Positions 57,598 to 64,000 of a DNA stretch of 64,000 nt are shown here, one piece after another (position 1 is the first letter of the stretch; every line of letters starts with the position of its first letter). Origin of the DNA: Polychytrium aggregatum (taxonomy: Eukaryota > Chytridiomycota > Chytridiomycetes > Polychytriales); the NCBI RefSeq assembly GCF_025602895.1, contig NW_026516205.1:620001-684000 (forward strand), given 5' to 3'. Below the pieces are notes generated by a model. It saw nothing but the letters and a program-made list of their open reading frames with translations. It did not search any database and was not told the origin of the DNA. The position numbers and the translations under genes were made by a program.

Positions 57598-59970
57598 TCA
57601 CTTTGGCAGCCTCCGAGTGAAGACCGCCGGTCGCTCTCCGATCTCCACAATCGACTTGCACACTGTGATCATGTTGCGCGCCGCATTGACGTCGCGATTC
57701 CACACTGTCCGGCAGCTGGGATTCTTGCAGCTCCTGACAAAGTGGGAATTCGCAACACTGGGCGCATCGAGTCCTTCCAACCGAACTGGCTCCAGGCACT
57801 TGGAGCACACCTGCGAGGTGTTGAACTCGTTCGTCGAGACTACCTTGACGCTTCCATGATGGTGATTGGGACGGCGTCGGTGGTGCTCGAATTGCTCAAA
57901 GTACCGAGCAAATCGCTGCCTCCGAGGGCTGGATGCATAGCCCTTGCCCTGCCGCCATGATGCATTGCCAAAGGCGATCACCACATCGGTCCGTATCGGG
58001 GCGTGCTTCAGGACGGCCTTGCACATCCTGTCGACGGCCACTTGGCGCCTCTTGTGGCCCGTGAAGCGATGGTGACGGGCCTTCTTGCCAAGGTGGAAGT
58101 CGAGCTGCACTCGCAGCTCCGGTCGCAGGACATGGGTGAGATGGACCTTGAAAGCCTCCGAGGACGACACCTTGGGTGAAGGAGTGGTCGACATCCAGGT
58201 CTCGATGCTGAGTCGATACTTCATGGTGTTGTGCCACTTGGTGTTGGACGTATGGCCACACATGTGCTGGTAGTGACCATTGGAGAATGAGACCACCTCG
58301 TCTTGGTGGCCCGGTGCTTGGATGACCGCCGTGAAGATGGAGCCGACTCCAGGATCGATGCCAATCCAAGTGGTGCCACCGGGGTCTGGGTCGCCGATGT
58401 GGGCCTGGATGCGTTGCTCGGCAGTCGGAGGAGGCTCGGAAGTCTCGGTGTGATCGGTTCGAGGCAGAAACTTGACGAGACCGATGGTGCATCCAATGCC
58501 ATCGGTGCTGATCTCGTAGTTGAACAGCTTCTTGTTCACGTCCCGCTCTTGGAAGAGGGAACTACGCAGCTTGAAGCAACTGCGCCAGAGACGATCCTGG
58601 TTGTTGATGCCGTCCTCACCTTCATCCTTGAGCTTGTCCCTGGTGAGTCCAAGACGATGTTCGGTGTCAAGGAGTTGCCAGAGAGTGACCGTGTCAATCT
58701 TGACATACTTGGCCCTTGCAGTGCATAGAGGAACCATCGTGCACACAGCCGGAGGAGTGTCGACGGCGAGCTGCTTGAGTGCCCAGTTGATCCTGGCGGC
58801 CAGCTTGTTGATCTTGGACTTGGTGGTGCCGAGCTCAGACTTGGCCGTGGTGAACCTCTTGTCGTCGGAGGGAATGCCTTGGGTAGTGAGCTTGTCCAGC
58901 TTGGCCTGGCACTGCAGCTCGGTGACTCGGAGGGCGGGCATGTCACAGTCGATCCACTTGTGGACATTGTCGACCATCTTGTCTCGGGCGAGGATTCCCA
59001 CATGGTGTGAGAGGCGATGGAGGGCCCGGAAGCGGTCCTGGTCGTTGCTGTACCGAAACTCGTCCAGGATGTGGCCAAAGTCGGGATAGAGGAACTCGAG
59101 ATCGGCCTTGGGTGGAGTCTGCCCTGGTTTCTCGAAGAGCTCGAGACAGGCCTCGATGGCTTCGTGCTTATGCTTGTTGGCTGGGAAGACGGCAGCGCAG
59201 AAGCGGCGAAGGAGTCGCCAGTAGGCCAGGTTGAGGTGGGTGGTGCAGTTGGTGGCATAGGCATTGACAGCGAGAGTGAGAAGCTGACTGCGGGCACCAT
59301 CAGGTAGACGAGGGGCCGGAGGCAGGTCTGCATGTCGAGTGGTCTGGTAGTCGCGAAAGGAAGCGACCAGATGCTCGTTGTATTTCTTGGTGTCCCTGGC
59401 CGTCGAGAGGGCACCGTCCTGGACGATCTTGAAGCATTGGCGGATGAATGCAGGGGTGGCCTTGGAGATGACGGGGACGGGAATATCCTGCTCGATGCAC
59501 CGGAGGATATGTAGGTTGAGCAGCCTGGATGCCTCGAACTGGATCTGGGTCATGGCTGCGACGGTGGCCTGGATCTTGTCGCGGAGAGCGGGATTGAGAC
59601 AACAGCCATCCATCGTCTGCTTGAAGCAGCTGAACTGAGGGGCGGATGACCTTCCATCCACGAGAGGGACGACAGAGCTCTTGAGGGGCCGGTATTTGGG
59701 ACATTTGCTGGTGTTGCAACGTTCGTGATCGGTGCCATCGCACTGGCGACATCGCTTGCCGGTACTCGAGGAAGTAGATGGACCAGGCTCGGTGGGATCG
59801 ACATCCATTGGATCTGCAGAAGCAGTGGTGGTGAGCAACGGAGCAACAGACGACCAAGTATGCGTGGGGTCAGAATACGAACCAGAGACAGGCTCCGACT
59901 GTGACTTGGCTTTCTTGGGCCTGGGTGGCCGAGGCTGGCCATCACCGGTACCCTTGCGCTTCGGAGGCAT
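57598..59970 (-). CDS. Fanzor, TnpB-like RNA-guided endonuclease, intact
   Basis: Eukaryotic OMEGA nuclease: uses a guide RNA to cut DNA next to a short target-adjacent motif. One uninterrupted frame of 790 residues, no introns. N-terminus is basic with NLS-like patches (PPKRKG, PRPPRPKKAK), then a zinc-knuckle CRQCDGTDHERCNTSKC at residues 74-90 typical of Fanzor proteins. A long helical region (130-480) should be the REC/wedge part. RuvC: WIGIDPGVGSIFTAV with catalytic D539; the usual RuvC-II Glu position is VVIAFGNASW (664-673), without Glu, while E715 in STNEFNTSQVCSKC sits about 49 residues later, the displaced-Glu arrangement reported for Fanzors; the last Asp is D760 in VWNRDVNAARN. 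Zinc ribbon: C722/C725 and C748/C753. All key residues are present, so it is probably active. Codon use is like host genes. Own TATA-like box at 60099-60105. Confidence 0.93.
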   Translation of the reverse strand: MPPKRKGTGDGQPRPPRPKKAKSQSEPVSGSYSDPTHTWSSVAPLLTTTASADPMDVDPTEPGPSTSSSTGKRCRQCDGTDHERCNTSKCPKYRPLKSSVVPLVDGRSSAPQFSCFKQTMDGCCLNPALRDKIQATVAAMTQIQFEASRLLNLHILRCIEQDIPVPVISKATPAFIRQCFKIVQDGALSTARDTKKYNEHLVASFRDYQTTRHADLPPAPRLPDGARSQLLTLAVNAYATNCTTHLNLAYWRLLRRFCAAVFPANKHKHEAIEACLELFEKPGQTPPKADLEFLYPDFGHILDEFRYSNDQDRFRALHRLSHHVGILARDKMVDNVHKWIDCDMPALRVTELQCQAKLDKLTTQGIPSDDKRFTTAKSELGTTKSKINKLAARINWALKQLAVDTPPAVCTMVPLCTARAKYVKIDTVTLWQLLDTEHRLGLTRDKLKDEGEDGINNQDRLWRSCFKLRSSLFQERDVNKKLFNYEISTDGIGCTIGLVKFLPRTDHTETSEPPPTAEQRIQAHIGDPDPGGTTWIGIDPGVGSIFTAVIQAPGHQDEVVSFSNGHYQHMCGHTSNTKWHNTMKYRLSIETWMSTTPSPKVSSSEAFKVHLTHVLRPELRVQLDFHLGKKARHHRFTGHKRRQVAVDRMCKAVLKHAPIRTDVVIAFGNASWRQGKGYASSPRRQRFARYFEQFEHHRRRPNHHHGSVKVVSTNEFNTSQVCSKCLEPVRLEGLDAPSVANSHFVRSCKNPSCRTVWNRDVNAARNMITVCKSIVEIGERPAVFTRRLPK

Positions 59971-60098
59971 GGGGACAGAGGATGCTGGATGCCTGCCAGT
60001 GGTACTGGTCAGAACAGAGACTTTTTTTTATCGTACAATAGCGCGATGATCAGATCAAGGCGAGATGAGGGAAGAAAGCAGCAGGACGAAGGTGTGGC

Positions 60099-60105
60099 AT
60101 TTATA
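60099..60105 (-). promoter_or_regulatory. TATA-like box upstream of Fanzor
   Basis: TATAAAT on the minus strand, 129 bp upstream of the Fanzor ATG at 59970 and inside the element, so the nuclease can be transcribed apart from the transposase. Confidence 0.5.
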
Positions 60106-60210
60106 CCCGAGAGCAGGAACCCGTCTGTGCGGGCTGGTTGGGGAAGCGACCCTGTTCAAAAATCGCCGAGAGGTTGAAGCCAGGGATGTGAACGCGAAAA
60201 TGGCGGCGTG

Positions 60211-60273
60211 ATTGGAGGGACAACCCCAAATTGGAGGAACTCAACCCCAAATCGGTGGGGACTCAACCCCAAA
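60211..60273 (+). repeat. three tandem ~21-bp repeats at the transposase 3' end
   Basis: Units at 60211-60230, 60231-60251 and 60252-60273, each ending in CAACCCCAAA (20, 21 and 22 bp). They replace the expected transposase C-terminus: after PIENFFG the frame reads through one unit and stops at 60241. Confidence 0.9.
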
Positions 60274-61045
60274 GAAGTTCTCGATGGGATTGAAGTCGGG
60301 TGAAGCAGGTGGGGTGAAGATCACTGACCATCCTCGGCGATCGATGCAGTCCAGGACAGCCATTGTCTTGTGCATGCTGACATTGTCCATCACAATCACA
60401 GAGTCATCTGGGAAGGTCGCTCGCTCAAAGAACTCGACCATCGAGTGTGTCTTGAATGATGTGGGGATGTACATGCGATGCAGCACACCAGAGTGGTTGA
60501 TGGCAAATGCAGCCGAGACAGACTTGTGTTTCATGTTGTGGTGCTGACGGAGTGGGACACCCTTCGGTGTATCCGTAAAGAGGGAAAATGGATCTCCTGA
60601 TCCCCGTCTCATCGACAAAAACGAATCGCCGCGGGTCGATGGAGCGGACCTGGTCCCTGAACTGTGCCACTCGCTCATCCAGTCGCTTGGACTTGTAGAG
60701 GTGTGTTGCCCTCTTGTGTGAGAGACCTGCTCGGTGGATGGCAGTGTGGCAGAGTGTGAGTGATACTTTCCTCTGGAGGATGGACTCGAGCTTGCATCGC
60801 AACACAGGACCAGTCTGGAACGGGTCCTGTTCAATCAGGGTGCGAATGACTGGACATGCCTGCTCGAAGAAAGTGGATCTGCGAGCTGGGACCCGGGATG
60901 GGTCATCCAGCTTGCATCCTCGGTGCCATCGATGGATGGTGCTCTTGGATACACTGAATATGGAGGCGACCTTACGCAGGCTATGGATGAGGGCGTAGCA
61001 TCGCAATGCGGCGGTGCGAAAGTCGGATGTGTGGCGAATGGTCAT
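60241..61045 (-). pseudogene. Tc1-type DD34E transposase, frameshifted and C-terminally altered
   Basis: N-terminal frame from ATG at 61045 has helix-turn-helix motifs (SLRKVASIFSVSKSTIHRWH), AGLSHKRATHLYKSKR and the first catalytic block FVFVDETGIRRS. Near 60565-60576 the frame shifts by one base: the first frame goes on to a stop at 60425, while the neighbouring frame carries TPKGVPLRQHHNMKHKSVSA, the second Asp in VIVMDNVSMH and the final Glu in SPDFNPIENFFG. There are 34 residues between this Asp and Glu, the DD34E spacing of Tc1. The usual residues after PIENFFG are replaced by a short tail from tandem repeats. So the enzyme looks inactive unless the shift is a sequencing error. Confidence 0.88.
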
Positions 61046-61103
61046 GGCCAGCGCGCGATAACATTGGGTAACAAAATATTCGATGAATGGTCAAAAACCC
61101 GGG

Positions 61104-61116
61104 TGTCCCGTTTTTT
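61104..61116 (-). repeat. right terminal inverted repeat
   Basis: TGTCCCGTTTTTT on the plus strand; its reverse complement equals 57513-57525. Confidence 0.7.
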
Positions 61117-62498
61117 ATTGGATTGCCTGTAATTGGTCCTGCCTGCTCTCACTGGATGCCGACGGTGTGGTCGCTTGATGTCTCGGCTGACCCTGGCAAT
61201 TTGACCTCCCCGTCGCGTGGCTGGCGGCAGGCGCGAGGGGCAGCCAGAGGGGTCCGTGCGGGGCACGAGAAGGGCGCGGAGCGGTGCAGACGATGCAGAC
61301 GATGCAGACGACGCCGATGAAGCCGTGGGTGCAGGTGATGCTGGTCCTTGGGGGATGTCGGCAACATCGGCAACACCAGCAGCCTCGGCGGACAGCGCAG
61401 GACTGTGTGGGTGTGGGTGGCTCCTGTCCTGGGTGTCGTCTGGCAGCAAAGCGACAGCCGCAACGGACGCACACAGACACACACGGCTCAGTCTCCAGCA
61501 CTTGCACAGCGACGGCAGTGTGTCCTGGTCACCTGTTGGAGGGGGGGAGCCACAGATGCGCCTCTGCCCCCGCAATGCCGAGCAACGCCGAGCAATATCG
61601 GAGGCCGAAGCAGACCGTCGCCCCGACGAATTTCATGAAGATCTGCATGGCGATCGCCATGGTGGTTGCCATGGTGGTTGCCCTGGTGATTGCCCTGGTC
61701 AGGGCGGCGGCGACCAAGGCTCCCGTGTCGCACCGGCTGTGCGCCGTTGCGCTATCCCTCGCACGTGAGCAGCATTGTATGGACGCGGTCGCACATGGCC
61801 GCTGCGCACACTGTCGGTGTGGCACGGGCTTGTGCGCGCGCAGCCACCGGCACAGCCACCGGCGAAGCGAATCAAAGGGCGATGATCAAATCCTGGTCGG
61901 CCCGACGCAGTTCCCATTCAACATGGCCACCTGTTTAACACCACCACCATTCACCACCACCACCACCACCACCACCACCACCACCACCACTACCACCACC
62001 ACTACCACCACCACTACCACCACCACTACCACCACCACCATCGACCAAGCCGTGTGTCCGCCCCGTCGCCGCACCATCGCCCACGTTGCCCGTGGCGACA
62101 CCCGGTCCTCACGTTCCGGTCTTCTCGGCGTCCTTGTCAAAAGTGGTCCCTCTGTCCCACCATCCCCACATTGCAAACTTTTGTCCTGGCGCCGTCCGCT
62201 CCTCTGGCCTGCGCCTTCGATAAATACCCCCCCCCAAGCGTTCCGCCGTCTCTGCCCAGGATCGCCTCTGGGACTTTGATACATCTATCCGCCGTCCCAT
62301 CCTCCCGGTCGGCATCAGCTCCCATCTCTGGTCGCCGCCAATTCCCATCCACCCTATCTTCGCCTCCGCCTTCGCCATCACCTTCGCAGTCGCCTTGGCA
62401 TTCGCCTTCTCGCATTCCGTCGCATCGCATCCGTCCCTTGGATCCCACACCTCTCATTTCCTCTCATCCCAACCTGACGCCCGACAACCCAGCCCGCC
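61117..62498. other. right flank of the element and 5' region of the last gene
   Basis: Holds an imperfect CAC/ACC trinucleotide array (about 61939-62041), GCAGACGAT repeats near 61282-61312, short GGTTGCC repeats near 61661-61695 and a run of nine C near 62227-62235. The segment 62240-62498 is pyrimidine-rich, like a promoter and 5' UTR. No gene is supported. Confidence 0.5.
61939..62041 (+). repeat. imperfect (CAC)n trinucleotide array
   Basis: About 100 bp of CAC/ACC units with occasional TAC, open in all plus-strand frames. Confidence 0.92.
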
Positions 62499-64000
62499 AT
62501 GGACTCCATGCTGCCGCAACACTCGCATCGTTTGCGAAAGCCCTCCGTTGCCCGAGATAGCGCTACATACCCATCCCATCCCAGCACCTTTGTGCCGCTC
62601 CCGCCGCCTCCCATCTCGCCCGTCGGGCAGAGCCGAACGTCGCCCGGGTTCCATCCCTCCGTCCCCAGCTCTGTGATGTCTCGGCCGCCGGCCCTTCAAT
62701 TCTCGCAGACCCAGCTCTTTTCGCCCGTCAGCCCCACAAGCCCTGCCAGTCCCGCCAGCCCCGCCAGCCTCGACATGTCTACGATAACCCGGTCGCCTCC
62801 CAACGAGCCGCTTCCGCCCACCCCGGCCAGCTGGCAACCCACCGCCCCTGTCAAGTCCAAGCGACCCACCCGCTCCTCCAGCATCATCTTTGGCAACCCA
62901 GATCCCTCGTCTGGACCAGGTCCGCGTCCAAACACCCGGTCCAGATCACCCCGCAGGCTCTCGAGCCATGCTGCCTCGGATCCCCGTCTGTCGCCAGTCG
63001 CGCCGGCGATTTCCCTGACGACAGCGCTGCCTCCTGGTCTGCGCGATGATGCCACCGCTCCTGTCTCGATTCCAGGGCCCACTCGCCGGTCCAAGAGCCC
63101 GTCCAAAAGTCCGTCCAAGAGTCCGTCCAAGAGCCCCTTGCGTGGTTTCCTCACCGACCAGTACTTCAGCACAACCGACAAGGAAGCCTATCTCAACTAT
63201 CCCCTGCAGCCCGTCTCCATCACCCCAAGACTCTCGTCGCGCTGGCTCGGCATCGATGAGCAAATCTCAACCCACCCGCCCCGTTGCTCGAGCCTCTTGG
63301 ACGATGCGGCCTTGGACTCGCCCACCACACCCCGCTTCGGCCTGCCCTCTCCGCCAACGCCGCCCAACGTCTCGCACTCCATCCATTCCTCTCCATCGAC
63401 CCACTCGCTCTCGTCAGCTAGTCTGCTCCAGCCGGTCAGCACTTTGCGCTCGGCCGTGGCCTCACAGACTCCTGCCGGCCTGCCCATGACCCCCTCGCAC
63501 TCTGCCAGCCACCACCGAGCCGCCAGCCCAATGCACTCCCCGAGCTCCACCCCAACAATTGCCGTTCTGCAGCCCACCCAGACTACTTGGGGCACTGGGC
63601 TTCCCCAGCCTGTCAATGCCGTTCAGGCCACGCTCAGTTTGATGCAGCCCGTCATCGCCTCCTCGCCAACTCACGCTTCTCGCTGGGGTGGTATTTCGCC
63701 CAGTGCCCAGCATCCCTCGAGCACCATCTCGCCGACTACGACCCCGCGTCCGTCGACACTGGATCCGCCGTCGCTCTCTGTGATTTTGGCGCCGTCTCCA
63801 ACATCCGCTCTCGTCCCGGCTCTGGTCCCCGCTCCCGTTCCCTCGAGAGTACCAACACCTCCCAGTCTCCTGTATGCGACGCTGTCGCATACCAACCTTG
63901 TCCCCGCTTCTCAAACCAAGACCCCGTCCAACCGCCACCGCTCGTACTCAGCCCATGCCCGCTCGGTAGACTTGTCGCTCCTCATAACCCCGCGAGACGA
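62499..64000 (+). CDS. Ser/Pro-rich protein of unknown function, 3' partial
   Basis: A frame opens at ATG 62499 in good context (CCCGCCATGG) and stays open for 500 codons to the window edge. It is very rich in Ser, Pro and Thr, with tandem SPTSPASPASPASL and KSPSKSPSKSPSKSP units around residues 85 and 210, many S/T-P sites and stretches such as FLTDQYFSTTDKEAYLNYPL and SRWLGIDEQ that look more ordered. The composition is that of a disordered, multiply phosphorylated cytoskeletal or signalling protein. No domain is recognised; one may lie beyond the edge. Whether introns interrupt it cannot be told. Confidence 0.6.
   Translation, partial: MDSMLPQHSHRLRKPSVARDSATYPSHPSTFVPLPPPPISPVGQSRTSPGFHPSVPSSVMSRPPALQFSQTQLFSPVSPTSPASPASPASLDMSTITRSPPNEPLPPTPASWQPTAPVKSKRPTRSSSIIFGNPDPSSGPGPRPNTRSRSPRRLSSHAASDPRLSPVAPAISLTTALPPGLRDDATAPVSIPGPTRRSKSPSKSPSKSPSKSPLRGFLTDQYFSTTDKEAYLNYPLQPVSITPRLSSRWLGIDEQISTHPPRCSSLLDDAALDSPTTPRFGLPSPPTPPNVSHSIHSSPSTHSLSSASLLQPVSTLRSAVASQTPAGLPMTPSHSASHHRAASPMHSPSSTPTIAVLQPTQTTWGTGLPQPVNAVQATLSLMQPVIASSPTHASRWGGISPSAQHPSSTISPTTTPRPSTLDPPSLSVILAPSPTSALVPALVPAPVPSRVPTPPSLLYATLSHTNLVPASQTKTPSNRHRSYSAHARSVDLSLLITPRD

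Larger units (their letters stand above)
57512..61116 (-). mobile_element. Fanzor-carrying Tc1-type DNA transposon, ~3.6 kb
   Basis: A unit with both genes on the minus strand: damaged Tc1-type transposase (60241-61045) then Fanzor (57598-59970). The two edges carry inverted copies of AAAAAACGGGACA: 57513-57525 on the plus strand (preceded by one more A) and 61104-61116 as its reverse complement. Eukaryotic Fanzors are known to ride in several DNA transposon families, including mariner/Tc1. No clear TA target duplication is seen: the right side has TA at 61116-61117 but the left side has AG. So the exact ends may be a few bases off, or one end may have been altered. Host genes without repeats flank it (YJU2 on the left; a Ser/Pro-rich ORF on the right). 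Confidence 0.72.

Noticed and set aside
57598-59970. Bacterial TnpB contamination as an explanation for Fanzor
   Set aside because: The gene lies between intron-bearing fungal genes, carries NLS-like patches and the displaced RuvC Glu of Fanzors, and sits with a Tc1-type transposase.
57505-61125. A TA target-site duplication flanking the element
   Set aside because: TA is found only on the right (61116-61117); the left side reads CAG before the repeat, so a duplication is not supported.
61284-62279. 331-codon frame with a poly-Thr stretch
   Set aside because: Produced by the CAC array; no domain or conserved start.

Overview
The window is nuclear DNA of an early-diverging fungus with motile zoospores, most likely a chytrid (Chytridiomycota). 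Three things point there: genes have many short GT-AG introns, base composition is GC-rich with fungal-type proteins (Yju2, Bud23, Dss1-like RNase, ING/PHD protein, UNC-93-like transporter), and the first gene is CFAP44, an axonemal protein kept only by flagellated lineages. The species cannot be named from the sequence. Exon limits were read by eye from splice signals and phase; ends marked approximate are uncertain.

Layout. 1-6093 (+) is CFAP44, cut by the window edge. 6900-10474 (+) is an F-box/WD40 protein ending in three ubiquitin-interacting motifs, the architecture of yeast Ufo1. 11443-12521 (-) is a small tubby-C-like protein, 14732-16108 (-) a low-complexity protein with an RVSF motif, 17020-19584 (-) an ING-family PHD protein with an unusual AT-hook tail. 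20727-21116 (+) is a short secreted protein. 21619-23823 (-) and 24788-27243 (+) are a divergent pair of mitochondrial genes (Mdj1-type DnaJ; MnmA/TRMU tRNA thiolase). 28375-31079 (-) is a large conserved unknown, followed by a perfect 22-copy heptamer repeat. 33717-34328 (-) is a small unknown. 35479 to about 38626 or further (-) is a PHD/extended-PHD (PZP) chromatin protein with a C-terminal leucine zipper, resembling AF10/AF17. 39613 (+) is mitochondrial ribosomal protein uS13m. 40648-42045 (-) is the 18S rRNA methyltransferase Bud23, divergent from 42695-47175 (+), an adenylation-thiolation-reductase (NRPS-like) enzyme. 48008-49372 (-) is an intronless UNC-93-like transporter. 51564-51920 (-) is a Sel1-repeat remnant, 52095-55545 (-) the mitochondrial RNB exoribonuclease, 55902-57089 (-) splicing factor Yju2.

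The most notable system is at 57512-61116: a roughly 3.6-kb mobile element bounded by 13-bp inverted repeats that holds an intact Fanzor, the eukaryotic TnpB-like RNA-guided nuclease (57598-59970, -), beside a frameshifted and C-terminally altered Tc1-type DD34E transposase (60241-61045, -). The Fanzor frame is uninterrupted for 790 codons, has its own TATA-like box, and keeps the RuvC aspartates plus a glutamate at the displaced position typical of Fanzors. A guide-RNA (omega/fRNA) region is expected in the short 3' flank. The window ends in a Ser/Pro-rich ORF open to the edge (62499-64000, +).

Several genes share a mitochondrial gene-expression theme (Mdj1, TRMU, uS13m, Dss1-like RNase), but they are scattered and not an operon. 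Introns and intergenic gaps are rich in short tandem repeats and G/C homopolymers of 9-10 bases. No tRNA, rRNA or CRISPR array was recognised.
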